Assembly: GCA_944349635.1 (NCBI GenBank)
Contig: CALVNH010000002.1
Location: 62,001-126,000 of the forward strand
Reading direction: 5' to 3'
Source: an uncultured Clostridia bacterium
Lineage (GTDB): Bacteria; Bacillota; Clostridia; Christensenellales; CAG-917
DNA length: 64,000 nucleotides
Shown: in pieces, positions 17,366 through 27,280 of the stretch
Layout of the letters: each line of letters opens with the position of its first letter
Position numbering within the stretch: position 1 is the first letter of the stretch
Made by a program: the position numbers and the translations under genes
Notes under the pieces: generated by a model
Database searches by the model: none
Told to the model about the DNA's origin: nothing
Seen by the model: only the letters and a program-made list of their open reading frames with translations

Positions 17366-19302
17366 TGCACAATCCTCTTGAAGAGTTTTTCCACGTCGCG
17401 CTTTGTGAAGGTAACGACTGCGGGACGTCCGTGAGGACACTTCGACGGCAAATTTCCGTCCGCATCCACGAGATTTGCAATGACGTATTCAATCTGACGT
17501 TTGGTGAGACTTTCTCCGCCTTTGATTGCCGCGCGACACGCCGTACGCGCCACGGTATCCTTGATTAAATCGGAAATTTTGAGTTCGCCGTCTTCCAGCA
17601 CGTTTTCGAACAGTGCGGCGACGAATTTCGAAAAGTCCATGTTGACCACGGGTTCCGGCACAGAATAGACAAAATAATTGCCGCCTTTTTTCTCGATGTC
17701 GAAACCCATGCCGTTGAGAGACGGCATAATCTTTTCGAAATAGTCCGCCTCTGCTCCGTAAAATTTGAGTTTGTGAGGAATCAGAAGCGATTGTGCATAA
17801 TCGGAAGAAAGACTCGCAATCAACTTGTCGTAAAGCACGCGCTCATGAGCGGCGTGTTGGTCGATGACGTAAACCTTTTCGCCGCGCTCGACAATCAGAT
17901 ATGTGTCGAAAATCTGTCCGACGACGGCTCCGTCGAAGACTCTGAAAGGCGTGTCACAACTATTCGCAAAATCCTTGTCGTTATCATTTTGCAATCGCGA
18001 ATAGGCATATTCGTTGTCATATCCCGCGTCCGTACGCACGAACGACGAAGCAAGTTGTTTGTCCGCGACTTGCGAGAAAGTTTTTCCTGCGGAACCCAGA
18101 CGGGAAAACGAAGAAATGTCGAAATAGCCCTTTGCGGAAGAAAAAGCGTCTTTTTCACGGTCGGTGGTGCCGTAAGCGTTGTTATCGGGAATTTCCGCAA
18201 CGTATAAAGCGGCGGTGTCCAGTTCGGTTTGCTCGTAGTTGTTCGCGGTTGTTTCGCTTCGCAACGCGTCATTACGGTCTTCGGAGCGCGAAAATCCCGC
18301 TTTTTCCGAATAAACAGACGCCGTGACGGCCTCCTCGACGGCACGCATAACAGCACCGAAAACGGCGTTTTTATTGCGGAAACGCACCTCGGTTTTGGCA
18401 GGATGAACGTTTACGTCCACATCTTCGAAAGGCACCACGACGCCCAGAACGTACATGGGATAAGTGCGTTTCATCAGATAGTCGCGGTAGACGGAATCCA
18501 CGGCGGCGGACACGGTATCGTTTTCCACGACGCGGCCGTTGACGATTATGGTCTGTTTTGAGCGTGTGGGAGCCGTATAATCGACTTTGGAGACGTATCC
18601 GCTGACCTTTATTCCCGACGACGCCGTTCTGTCAACGGCAAGGAATCTGTCCATATCCAAATTGGAATAGACGGTTCGCATGGCGTCCGCGAGAGAGCCT
18701 CCTTCGTGTTCGAGAAGAACGTCGCGTTCCGTTGAGAATCTGACCCTGAGTTGCGGATTGGCAAGCACTGTTTTTTCCACGACGTCACACACATAATTCA
18801 GCTCCGAAGACGGTTTTTTCAAAAATTTGAGCCTTGCCGGCGTATTGAAAAAGAGATTTTCGACGCTGATAACGGTACCTTCCGCACGGCTGTCGTCGCA
18901 CTCGGAAACGACTTTTCCCGCCGACAACGTGATTTTTCTCGCGGCAGCGGCGCCTTTTACCCGTGAAACGGCAGTAACTTCGGACACGGAAGCGATGCTG
19001 GCAAGCGCTTCGCCGCGGAAACCCAAGGTCGCGATTGTGTCGAGGTCGGAGATTTCTTTCAGCTTGCTGGTGGCATGCGGCATGAATGCCGCGCGCATAT
19101 CGTCGGCGGCGATTCCCGTGCCGTTGTCGCTCACGGTGATGCGCTTTATGCCGCCTTCCTCGACGTAAACGTCGACGGAAGAAGCGCCGGCGTCGATACT
19201 GTTTTCAACAAGTTCCTTGACTACGGAAGCAGGTCTTTCCACAACCTCCCCTGCGGAAATCATATTGAAAACGTCGGGTTGAAGAACGTTGATTTTTCCC
19301 AT
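17362..19302 (-). CDS. mutL: DNA mismatch repair protein MutL
   Basis: GHKL ATPase that couples MutS mismatch recognition to strand removal. The N-terminus has the ATPase motifs VKELVENSIDAGAS, SDNGTGI and GFRGEALASI. The C-terminal endonuclease motif begins at D481: DQHAAHERVLYD, with D492 where the consensus DQHAx2Ex4E has its last E. The ACRAAIK and CPHGRP zinc-site motifs are intact, so nicking activity is likely. 646 residues. GAGGTG precedes the ATG. Encoded 15 bp after mutS. Confidence 0.96.
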   Translation of the reverse strand: MGKINVLQPDVFNMISAGEVVERPASVVKELVENSIDAGASSVDVYVEEGGIKRITVSDNGTGIAADDMRAAFMPHATSKLKEISDLDTIATLGFRGEALASIASVSEVTAVSRVKGAAAARKITLSAGKVVSECDDSRAEGTVISVENLFFNTPARLKFLKKPSSELNYVCDVVEKTVLANPQLRVRFSTERDVLLEHEGGSLADAMRTVYSNLDMDRFLAVDRTASSGIKVSGYVSKVDYTAPTRSKQTIIVNGRVVENDTVSAAVDSVYRDYLMKRTYPMYVLGVVVPFEDVDVNVHPAKTEVRFRNKNAVFGAVMRAVEEAVTASVYSEKAGFSRSEDRNDALRSETTANNYEQTELDTAALYVAEIPDNNAYGTTDREKDAFSSAKGYFDISSFSRLGSAGKTFSQVADKQLASSFVRTDAGYDNEYAYSRLQNDNDKDFANSCDTPFRVFDGAVVGQIFDTYLIVERGEKVYVIDQHAAHERVLYDKLIASLSSDYAQSLLIPHKLKFYGAEADYFEKIMPSLNGMGFDIEKKGGNYFVYSVPEPVVNMDFSKFVAALFENVLEDGELKISDLIKDTVARTACRAAIKGGESLTKRQIEYVIANLVDADGNLPSKCPHGRPAVVTFTKRDVEKLFKRIVQ

Positions 19303-19317
19303 GAAATCACCTCGTAC

Positions 19318-21951
19318 TCATTCCGAATCGGTGAGTTTCTTTTTCAAGTCGTTGAGCACCGTAAGCGCCTGAACCGGCGTCAGCGTATCTATGTTCAACT
19401 CCTTGATTTCCTTTTCGATTTCCGACTCTTTTTCGTCGAAAAAGCTGACTTGCACGGCCTTTGTCTGTTCTGCGGATGCCATTATGATACGGTTTGCGTC
19501 ACGGTCGCGCGCCTGGCGCTCAAGTTCTGTCATGATACGTTTTGCGTGTTCGATTACGGGCTTTTTGACGCCTGCGAGAGAAGCCACTTCGACGCCGAAA
19601 CTTCTCGACGCGCTGCCGCGTGCGATTTTGTGCAGAAAAACTATTTTTTCGCCGCTTTCGCTGACAAGCACACGGTAATTCTTGACTCCGCCGAAACTTT
19701 CCACATCCGTCAGTTCGTGAAAATGAGTGGCGAAAAGCGTCTTGGCTCTGATGTTTGCGGTGATGTATTCAAGCACCGCCCACGCAATGCTCAATCCGTC
19801 GTAAGTGGACGTTCCGCGCCCGATTTCGTCCAGAATCAGAAGCGAAGAGGACGTCGCGTAATTCAGTATCGTTGCAACCTCAATCATTTCCACCATGAAC
19901 GTCGATTGCCCGCCCGTCAAGTCGTCGCTGGCACCTATACGAGTGAAAATCCTGTCCGTAAGCGTGATTTCGGCACTTTCCGCAGGCACAAAACATCCGA
20001 CGTGCGCCATGAGCACTATGAGCGCGACCTGACGCATATATGTGCTTTTGCCTGCCATATTGGGACCGGTGATAATCATCGTCCTGTTGTCGCAACAGTC
20101 AAGCAACGTGTCGTTCGGGACATAGGCGCCGCGTTCGAGCAGCGTTTCCACCACGGGGTGTCTGCCTGCCTTTATATCGAGAGCGCGCACTTTTTTGCCG
20201 ATGACGGGTTTGACGTATCCGTTTTTGGCGGATACGGAAGCGAATGCCGCCAGCACGTCGATTTCGGCAAGAGCCCGCGCCGTATTCTGCAACGCGTGCA
20301 GATTCTCCATCAACAGGCTTTTGAGTTCCGCAAAAATTTTGTTTTCCAAAGCCACGGCTTCGTCATGCGCGGTGAGGATTTTATTCTCTATTTCTTTCAA
20401 TTCTTCCGTTATAAAGCGTTCGCCGCCCACGAGAGTCTGCTTTCGCTGGAAACGGTAAGGCACTTTCTCCAAAAAGGAGTTCGACACTTCGATATAATAG
20501 CCGAACACTTTGTTGAAGCCCACTTTCAGCGTGCGGATACCCGTGCTTTCGCGTTCGCGCGCTTCCAGGTTGGCAAGCCATTCTTTCGCCGTGCGGCGAA
20601 TGTCGCGCAGACCGTCGAGGTAATCGTCGTAGCCCGCACGAATGATTCCTCCGTCCTCTTCCTTTTTCTGCGGACCGTTTCTTTCGAGCGCGGCAACGAG
20701 AGTCGCGTTGACGGAAGGCAAAGGATTGAGCTGCTTGTTGAGATTTTTCAACAGCCCCGTGGGAGAGACGGAATCGAGAGCGGATTTTACCGAGGGTACG
20801 GCGGTAAGCGTGTCGGAAACGGAGAGCAAATCACGCGGAGTCGCGCTGCCGTATGCCAGTCGTCCGCACAATCTTTCGAGGTCGCGCACGTCTGCAAGCG
20901 CCGTGACAAGTTTGTCGCGCGCCGCCTTAGAGGATACCAGCGTTTCCACGGCGTCCAGACGCGCATTGATGGCTTTCTCGTCCTGCAACGGAGTTTCCAG
21001 CCAACGTTTCAGAGCTCTTGCGCCCATCGAAGTGCAGGTCTTGTCCAGAACCCAGAGCAAAGACCCCGTCTTTTTGCCGTCGCGGGCGCGCGCCGTGATT
21101 TCCAGATTGCGCCGCGTGGATTCGTCCAACAACATGAACGATTTGTCGTAAACGAATCTCATTCTGTCTATCTGACAGAGAGTGCGTTTCTGAGTCTGGG
21201 AAAGATACTCGTACAGTCCGCCCGCCGCGCACACCGCGGAACGCTTGTCGGCACATTCGAATGCGTCCAGCGACACAACTCCGAAAGCCGAACACAGTTT
21301 CTTTTCCGCCGTTGAAAAACCGTAGGCGAAGTCGTGATAACAATGCGGACGCATATCGGTGTTGCCGAAATACGACACGGCGCGGTACTGTTCGGCAAAT
21401 GCGGCGTTGCAAACGATTTCCGAAGGTTTGACTGCGGACAACATGTCGCCCAATCTGACACACGCGTCCGCTCCTTCGTATTCGTAAACGTAGAATTCGC
21501 CCGTGCTTATATCGCTCCATGCAAGTCCGAAAGCGTCTTTTATCATGTAAACAGAGGCAAGATAGTTGCCGGAACGCTCGTCAAGAATGCCTTCTTCCAT
21601 GACGGTTCCCGGCGTAATCACACGCAAGACGTCGCGGTCGACGAGCCCCTTCGAAGTTGCGGGGTCGCTCAGTTGCTCGCAGATTGCAACACGATATCCC
21701 GCGTCGATGAGTCTGCGGACGTAGGTGTCCACGGCATGATAAGGGACACCGCACATGGGCGCACGTTCTTCCAGACCGCAATCGCGCCCCGTTAGAGTGA
21801 GGTCGAGTGCCGCGGAAGCAGTGACGGCGTCATCGAAAAACATCTCGTAGAAATCACCGAGTCTGAAAAACAACAGACAGTCCTCATAGGACGCCTTGAT
21901 TTCGAAATAGCGCTTCATCATCGGCGAAAGTTTGCTTTTGTCTATAATCAT
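19318..21951 (-). CDS. mutS: DNA mismatch repair protein MutS
   Basis: Recognises mismatches and small loops. The mismatch-reading Phe-x-Glu is visible as FYEMF in RLGDFYEMFFDDA. Domains I-V are complete; the ABC ATPase has Walker A in ITGPNMAGKSTYMRQ, LTGGQSTFMVEM, and Walker B in LLILDEIGRGTSTYDG. 877 residues is normal. The TGA is 15 bp before mutL, and the start lies 3 bp after miaB, so it is part of the same transcript. Confidence 0.97.
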   Translation of the reverse strand: MIIDKSKLSPMMKRYFEIKASYEDCLLFFRLGDFYEMFFDDAVTASAALDLTLTGRDCGLEERAPMCGVPYHAVDTYVRRLIDAGYRVAICEQLSDPATSKGLVDRDVLRVITPGTVMEEGILDERSGNYLASVYMIKDAFGLAWSDISTGEFYVYEYEGADACVRLGDMLSAVKPSEIVCNAAFAEQYRAVSYFGNTDMRPHCYHDFAYGFSTAEKKLCSAFGVVSLDAFECADKRSAVCAAGGLYEYLSQTQKRTLCQIDRMRFVYDKSFMLLDESTRRNLEITARARDGKKTGSLLWVLDKTCTSMGARALKRWLETPLQDEKAINARLDAVETLVSSKAARDKLVTALADVRDLERLCGRLAYGSATPRDLLSVSDTLTAVPSVKSALDSVSPTGLLKNLNKQLNPLPSVNATLVAALERNGPQKKEEDGGIIRAGYDDYLDGLRDIRRTAKEWLANLEARERESTGIRTLKVGFNKVFGYYIEVSNSFLEKVPYRFQRKQTLVGGERFITEELKEIENKILTAHDEAVALENKIFAELKSLLMENLHALQNTARALAEIDVLAAFASVSAKNGYVKPVIGKKVRALDIKAGRHPVVETLLERGAYVPNDTLLDCCDNRTMIITGPNMAGKSTYMRQVALIVLMAHVGCFVPAESAEITLTDRIFTRIGASDDLTGGQSTFMVEMIEVATILNYATSSSLLILDEIGRGTSTYDGLSIAWAVLEYITANIRAKTLFATHFHELTDVESFGGVKNYRVLVSESGEKIVFLHKIARGSASRSFGVEVASLAGVKKPVIEHAKRIMTELERQARDRDANRIIMASAEQTKAVQVSFFDEKESEIEKEIKELNIDTLTPVQALTVLNDLKKKLTDSE

Positions 21952-21954
21952 AAT

Positions 21955-23331
21955 TCACCCGTTTTGTTTGTCGAATGGCTTATCTTCCGCAAATCCGAAC
22001 AGTGACGCGGAGCGTGACTCCGTGATGCGCACGTCGACGAATTTTCCGACGTCGTCGGAGCTCCCGGGAAAAGTCACCAGTCTGCCGCTGTCCGTCCTGC
22101 CGCACACCATACCGGCGTGTTTGGGCGCAACGTCCTCGACCAGCACTTCGTAAACGCCGCCGATATAATTTTCGGAAAGTCGTTTTGTCACCGAATTCTG
22201 CAATTTTATGATTTCGCCGATGCGACGCTTTTTGATTTCGTAAGGAATCTGCGGCATTGCGGCGGCGGGGGTACCTTTGCGCGGAGAATACACGAAAGTA
22301 AAAGCGTTGGAATAACCCACTTTCTCCACAAGGTCGACGGTGTCGCGGAAATCTTCTTCCGTTTCCGTGGGGAACCCCACCATTATGTCGGTGGTGATTC
22401 CTATATCCGGCATTTTGGAGCGCAACATATCAATGAGCCCGAGATAATGCTCGCGAGTGTAACGACGGTTCATATCGCGAAGCACTTTGTCGGAACCTGC
22501 CTGCACGGGAAGATGAATGTTTTTGCAGATTTTGTTTGACTGCGCCATGGCGTCGGCGATTTCTTCGTTCAAATCCTTGGGGTGAGAAGTCATGAATCTC
22601 ACTCGGAATTTTCCGTCCAACGCGTCGATTTTGCGAAGCAAAGCCGCAAAGTTTACGTCCCTGTCGGCAATGTCGTTGCCGTACGAATTGACGTTTTGAC
22701 CCAAAAGCGTAGTCTCGCCGTAGCCCTCGTCGACGCAACTTTTTACCTCGTCCAGAACGTCGTCCACGGAACGGGACACCTCGCGGCCTCTGACGTACGG
22801 CACGATGCAATAGCTGCAAAAATTGTTGCAACCGTAGATAATGTTTACCCAGGCGTTGGGATAACTGGTTCTGAACACGGGCGTGTTTTCGTCCACGTTC
22901 AGGTAATCGGAAAGATATTCCGTGTCGAACGCGCGGTAGCGTTTGTCCGACTTTTTTGCGGCGGCGCGCGAAGCAAGCACTTTCCCTATTTCTTCGGGAA
23001 GTCTGGAAATGTTGCGTGTGCCCAGCACGATGTCAACATAAGGATAACGCTGTTTTATCACGTCTTTTGCGCCGTCCTGCTGCGTCATGCAACCGCACAC
23101 GGCGAGAATCAAAGCGGGATTTCTTTTCTTTTCCGCCTTCACCACCCCGATGTTGCCGAGAGCGCGGCGTTCTGCGTTGTCGCGTATGCAACAGGTATTG
23201 AACACGATAATGTCGGGGGCAATATCTTCGGAAGGAAGCGGAGAATATCCGCATTGTTCGAGCAAGCCCGCGATTTTTTCGGACTCGTGAACGTTCATCT
23301 GACAGCCGTAAGTAACAATTTTATAAAACAT
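21955..23331 (-). CDS. miaB: tRNA-2-methylthio-N6-dimethylallyladenosine synthase
   Basis: Radical SAM methylthiotransferase that acts on the i6A37 made by MiaA. The N-terminal UPF0004 domain has three cluster cysteines (YGCQMN, NTCCIRD, VCGCMTQ). The radical SAM CxxxCxxC is in GCNNFCSYCIVPYVRGRE, and a TRAM domain ends the protein. 458 residues from ATG 23331 (MFYKIVTYG); nine extra residues from 23358 are not needed. Head of the miaB-mutS-mutL-miaA operon with a strong promoter 50 bp upstream. Confidence 0.96.
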   Translation of the reverse strand: MFYKIVTYGCQMNVHESEKIAGLLEQCGYSPLPSEDIAPDIIVFNTCCIRDNAERRALGNIGVVKAEKKRNPALILAVCGCMTQQDGAKDVIKQRYPYVDIVLGTRNISRLPEEIGKVLASRAAAKKSDKRYRAFDTEYLSDYLNVDENTPVFRTSYPNAWVNIIYGCNNFCSYCIVPYVRGREVSRSVDDVLDEVKSCVDEGYGETTLLGQNVNSYGNDIADRDVNFAALLRKIDALDGKFRVRFMTSHPKDLNEEIADAMAQSNKICKNIHLPVQAGSDKVLRDMNRRYTREHYLGLIDMLRSKMPDIGITTDIMVGFPTETEEDFRDTVDLVEKVGYSNAFTFVYSPRKGTPAAAMPQIPYEIKKRRIGEIIKLQNSVTKRLSENYIGGVYEVLVEDVAPKHAGMVCGRTDSGRLVTFPGSSDDVGKFVDVRITESRSASLFGFAEDKPFDKQNG

Positions 23332-23358
23332 TATTCCGTCGAATGCGCGCGAGCGCAA

Positions 23359-23386
23359 ATGTATAATCGATTAAAATATTATACAT
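23359..23386. promoter_or_regulatory. 9-bp inverted repeat between miaB and the penicillin-binding protein gene
   Basis: ATGTATAAT (23359-23367) and ATTATACAT (23378-23386) around 10 bp, a perfect inverted repeat. It covers the miaB -10 box and lies 32 bp before the PBP start, so one protein could control both divergent genes. Function inferred. Confidence 0.4.
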
Positions 23387-23406
23387 AAAAGGACGGCAAA
23401 ACACAA
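23378..23406 (-). promoter_or_regulatory. Promoter of the miaB-mutS-mutL-miaA operon
   Basis: On the minus strand TTGTGT (23406-23401), 17-bp spacer, TATAAT (23383-23378) with TG directly upstream. Confidence 0.65.
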
Positions 23407-23417
23407 TAATAATTTTG

Positions 23418-25739
23418 ATGAAAAAGCACACGCGGAAAAAAACCGAAAACGACGCGATTTGCGTAGAAGAAAAAAAGAAGAAAAAGAAAAGAAAGATTTT
23501 GCGCATAGTTACTGCGGTTCTGCTTTCGTTGACGATTGTCACGGGAATTGCGGCCTGCGGAATCTATTTCGGCTTTATGAAATGGGCTCAGTCGGCAAAT
23601 TTCGATTCCGATTTGCTGCCTACGGCAAAGGCGTATCCCACCTTTGTGGACTCTTACGGAAACAAAATCGATTATATCAGCGACTCTTACGTACGACCGG
23701 AAGAGATACCCGAAAACGTCAAACACGCCTTCATTGCGCTTGAAGACAGACGTTTTTACAAGCACAAAGGCTACGACGCAAAAGCAATCGGTCGGGCTCT
23801 CATTACCAATCTGAAAGCCGGAAAAGCCGTCGAAGGCGGTTCGACAATCACGCAGCAACTGGTCAAAAATACGCATTTGAGCTCCGAAAAAACACTTGAA
23901 CGCAAGCTGAACGAGATTGCGATTGCCATGAAAATCGAAGAAAACTTCGACAAGGACGAAATCCTTGCCATGTATCTGTCCGTCATCTACTTCGGCGGCG
24001 GCGCATACGGCATCAAGGACGCGGCACGGCTTTATTTTGACTGCTCAATAGACGAACTGACTCTCGACCAGGCGGCAACTCTGGCGGGAATTCTGAAAAA
24101 TCCGTCCAGATACTCCCCCAGAAACAGTTTGGAAAACGCCACCGAACGGAGAAATCTCGTCCTCGACGTAATGAAACGCGAGGGTTACATCTCCGAATCC
24201 GAGTGCGAAGAGGCAAAAAGCCGTAAAATGAAAATTTCGTCGGACAATCCGGAAACGGAATCCGTAAATCAGTTTTATCTCGAACGCGCCGCACGCGAAG
24301 CGTGCGAAATTCTTGGAATCACGCGCTATCAGCTGGATAATTCGGGCATCACGGTTGTGACGGCACTCGACGGCGACGTTCAGGCTTTGCTTGCGGAACA
24401 GACTCGCAACCGCTCCAATTATTCGGAAAAAACGGTGGACGGCGCGGCACTGCTGCTGGATAACGAAAGCGGCGAAATCAGGGGCTACTACTCCACTCTG
24501 GACTACGAAATTTCGCGACAGGCGGGCTCCGTGCTCAAACCGGTCGCCGTTTATGCACCGGCACTTGATACGGGAAGCGTTACCCTCGCCACCCCCGTAA
24601 CCGACGAACCTACGGACTTCAACGGATACGCTCCCGAAAATTTCGGTGGCGTCTATTACGGCAGAACCACTCCTCGCGACGCCGTGAAAAAATCCATGAA
24701 TACCGTGGCGGTAAAAGTTATGTCATATACCGGCATAGACAGATGCACCGATTACGCCTCGCGAATGGGAATCGCTCTGTCCGACCGCGACAAAAATCTG
24801 GCGCTTGCGTTGGGTGCAACCTCACAGGGCACCAATCCCGCGGCACTTGCGGGCGCTTACGCCGTATTCGCTCGGGGAGGCAACTATGTCAAACCCCACT
24901 ATATACGCGCAATAATCCGTGACGGAAGGAAAATTTACTCCGCCGAAACTCTTTCACGCACACAAGTCATTTCTCCGCAAACGGCGTATCTCATGACGGA
25001 CTGTCTGATAGATACCGTCCGCACGGGAACCGCGCGCTCCCTCTCCGTACTACCCTTCGAAATAGCTTCCAAAACGGGAACCGTTCAAAAAAACCGGGAA
25101 ATCAACACGGATGCGTGGAACCTCAGTTTCACTTCCGAACACACTCTTGCGGTGTGGCACGGTGCGGAAAGAATGACGGAACTCGGCGGCGGGTATCCCA
25201 CAAGACACGCGGCGCGGATATGGAAAAATCTGTATTCGCAGACCCGTCCGACGGCATTTCCGTGTCCCGAAGGCGTTGTGCGAAAAGAAATCGATTTGTA
25301 TTCGACTTATAAAAACAGAATGCTCACCAAAGCGACCCCGTTTACACCTCGCGAAATGGTGGCGGAAGAACTCTTCAACGTAGCTTTCCTGCCGTCGTCG
25401 TCGGTGTCGCGGTTCGAAAATCCGACGGCAGACTTCACTCTCTCCGTGAACGGAAACCGCGTTGTCGTCACTTTCGAAGCGGAACCCGTGTTTTCTTACA
25501 GACTTCTCTGCCGCGACTTGCTTGGCGTTTCGCTGGTCAAAGAAATAAACCCCGCACCGACCGAGGGCAACTCAACTGACGTTACCGAGTGGGAATCCGT
25601 AACGGAGGAGGTCAGCCATACTCCTTTCTCTTTCTCCACTCCCGTATCTTATACTTTGCAAGTGTACAACAGGGACTCGCGCTATCCGCAAGCCGAAATT
25701 ACGAAAACCTGCTTTCCGGGAAACGCAATGGACGGCTAA
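23418..25739 (+). CDS. Class A penicillin-binding protein (glycosyltransferase-transpeptidase, PBP1A type)
   Basis: Polymerises lipid II and cross-links peptidoglycan at the outer face of the membrane. A Lys-rich cytoplasmic tail, one membrane helix (about 28-50), then a GT51 domain with catalytic E109 in ALEDRRFYKHKG and GGSTITQQLVKN at 140-151. The transpeptidase has S371xxK (GSVLKP), S426xN (SMN) and K552TG. 773 residues, ending in a small fibronectin-like or unknown tail. No clear ribosome binding site precedes the ATG; AATAAT lies 7 nt upstream. Divergent from miaB. Confidence 0.95.
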   Translation: MKKHTRKKTENDAICVEEKKKKKKRKILRIVTAVLLSLTIVTGIAACGIYFGFMKWAQSANFDSDLLPTAKAYPTFVDSYGNKIDYISDSYVRPEEIPENVKHAFIALEDRRFYKHKGYDAKAIGRALITNLKAGKAVEGGSTITQQLVKNTHLSSEKTLERKLNEIAIAMKIEENFDKDEILAMYLSVIYFGGGAYGIKDAARLYFDCSIDELTLDQAATLAGILKNPSRYSPRNSLENATERRNLVLDVMKREGYISESECEEAKSRKMKISSDNPETESVNQFYLERAAREACEILGITRYQLDNSGITVVTALDGDVQALLAEQTRNRSNYSEKTVDGAALLLDNESGEIRGYYSTLDYEISRQAGSVLKPVAVYAPALDTGSVTLATPVTDEPTDFNGYAPENFGGVYYGRTTPRDAVKKSMNTVAVKVMSYTGIDRCTDYASRMGIALSDRDKNLALALGATSQGTNPAALAGAYAVFARGGNYVKPHYIRAIIRDGRKIYSAETLSRTQVISPQTAYLMTDCLIDTVRTGTARSLSVLPFEIASKTGTVQKNREINTDAWNLSFTSEHTLAVWHGAERMTELGGGYPTRHAARIWKNLYSQTRPTAFPCPEGVVRKEIDLYSTYKNRMLTKATPFTPREMVAEELFNVAFLPSSSVSRFENPTADFTLSVNGNRVVVTFEAEPVFSYRLLCRDLLGVSLVKEINPAPTEGNSTDVTEWESVTEEVSHTPFSFSTPVSYTLQVYNRDSRYPQAEITKTCFPGNAMDG

Positions 25740-25881
25740 AACGAAACAACCTTTCCGAAACGTCTTGACGCAATGCCGTTGCAAATCGGAGTGCCGCCCG
25801 CAGAAAGTAGTCGCGCCGTGCGTGGAACCGAACAGCGCAAGAAGACCTGCGTCCGTTAAAAACGAAACATACAACCAAAAC

Positions 25882-25906
25882 AAAAACGGGACAACGTCCC
25901 GTTTTT
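25882..25906. terminator. Bidirectional terminator between the PBP gene and thiI
   Basis: AAAAACGGGAC and GTCCCGTTTTT pair perfectly over 11 bp around a 3-nt loop. The A/T ends give a T-run on both strands, fitting the converging genes. Confidence 0.85.
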
Positions 25907-25958
25907 CTTATACGGTTTCGATTTGTACCGTCGGTTTGGAAATGCGTCGCCGACGGTG

Positions 25959-27134
25959 TCAATAAATCTCCACGCCTTCCAAAGCGGGGGCAATAAGCGC
26001 GTCCACGTCGAGCGCGCTTTCTGCTTTCTCGACGGATTTCAACGAGGGCTTGATTGCGGGAGATTTAGGCAAAAATATCGTACAACAGTCCTCGTAAGGA
26101 AGAATCGACGTGTCGAAAGTGCCTATTTTCTTGGCTACGTCCATGATTTCGTCCTTGTCGAATCCGATGAGAGGACGGAACACGGGCAGCGTTGCCGTAG
26201 CTCCGGTACAAGTCATACTCTCCACTGTCTGCGAGGCAACCTGCCCAAGGCTCTCTCCCGTGATGAGCGCACCGCACTCGTATTTTTCCGCAAGAGCGCA
26301 GGCAATTCTCATCATGAAACGGCGCATAATAGTTATCATATAGTTTGACGGACAGTTTTTGTGAATTGCCAGCTGAATGTCCGTAAACGGCACTACGAAA
26401 AGTTTGATTTCTCCCGCATAGCGTTCCACGATGTTTTTGAGTTCGACGACCTTTTCTTTGGCTTTGTCCGATGTATACGGCGGTGAGGAAAAGTGCACGG
26501 CAAACAGTTTCATTCCTCGTTTTGCCATGAGATAAGCGGCGACCGGGGAATCTATTCCCCCCGAAAGAAGCAACATACCGCGTCCCGAACACCCGACGGG
26601 AAGACCGCCGGCGCCCTGCAAAACATCGGTATAAACGAAAGAAAATCCGTTTTCACGTATGTCCACCTTGAACTCGCATTCGTAATCCTTCAAATCCACC
26701 TTGAAAGCCCCCGTCTGCAAAACCGTTCCGCCAAGCGCGGCGGCAATTTCGGCGGAAGTCATGGGAATGCTTTTGTCCGCGCGCTTCACCGTGACGCGGA
26801 ATCTGATTTTTCCGTCTGCGTCTTCCGCTTTGGAACGCGCAATGACGGCAAGCGACTTGCGTATTTCGGCAAAATCATCGGTTGCAAGTGTGGGAACTTT
26901 GTCCGCAACGGAAAGCGAATGTATTCCGAAAACTTTTTTCAGTCTGTCCAGCAATTCCCCTTCGTCGTCTTCCGAAAAGTTTTCCAAAAAATACCTTCCC
27001 TGTGAACGGGAAAAGGTGTGAGGCACGTCTTTTACGGCGTGCTTGATGTTCTTAATCAACAGCGATTCGAAATAATCGCGGTTTTTTCCTTTGAGAAAAA
27101 TTTCGCCGAAGCGTATAACGATAACTCTTTCCAT
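25959..27134 (-). CDS. thiI: tRNA 4-thiouridine synthase ThiI
   Basis: Uses sulfur from a cysteine desulfurase to make s4U8 in tRNA. N-terminal ferredoxin-like domain (VIRFGEIFLKGKNRDYFE), THUMP domain (about 60-165) and a PP-loop ATPase with LLSGGIDSPVAAYL near residue 185. 391 residues and no C-terminal rhodanese domain, as in most Firmicutes, so the persulfide comes directly from the partner NifS. ATG 27134 was chosen because family similarity begins there. Encoded after the desulfurase, the usual pair. Confidence 0.95.
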   Translation of the reverse strand: MERVIVIRFGEIFLKGKNRDYFESLLIKNIKHAVKDVPHTFSRSQGRYFLENFSEDDEGELLDRLKKVFGIHSLSVADKVPTLATDDFAEIRKSLAVIARSKAEDADGKIRFRVTVKRADKSIPMTSAEIAAALGGTVLQTGAFKVDLKDYECEFKVDIRENGFSFVYTDVLQGAGGLPVGCSGRGMLLLSGGIDSPVAAYLMAKRGMKLFAVHFSSPPYTSDKAKEKVVELKNIVERYAGEIKLFVVPFTDIQLAIHKNCPSNYMITIMRRFMMRIACALAEKYECGALITGESLGQVASQTVESMTCTGATATLPVFRPLIGFDKDEIMDVAKKIGTFDTSILPYEDCCTIFLPKSPAIKPSLKSVEKAESALDVDALIAPALEGVEIY

Positions 27135-27280
27135 AATTAACCTGACGAATTGATTTTTCCGACTGTTCCGCCTCTTACGGCAAGTTCGGCAATTTTTCAA
27201 AAAGTGACGTCACAGCATATTAATCGGCATTTCGAAAAGCAATATCCTACCTTGAAATCGCCGACAAACTCTGCCGCCTG

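Noticed and set aside
19075..21315. 746-codon ORF antisense to mutS
   Set aside because: Long only because of codon bias in mutS; the protein has no family features.
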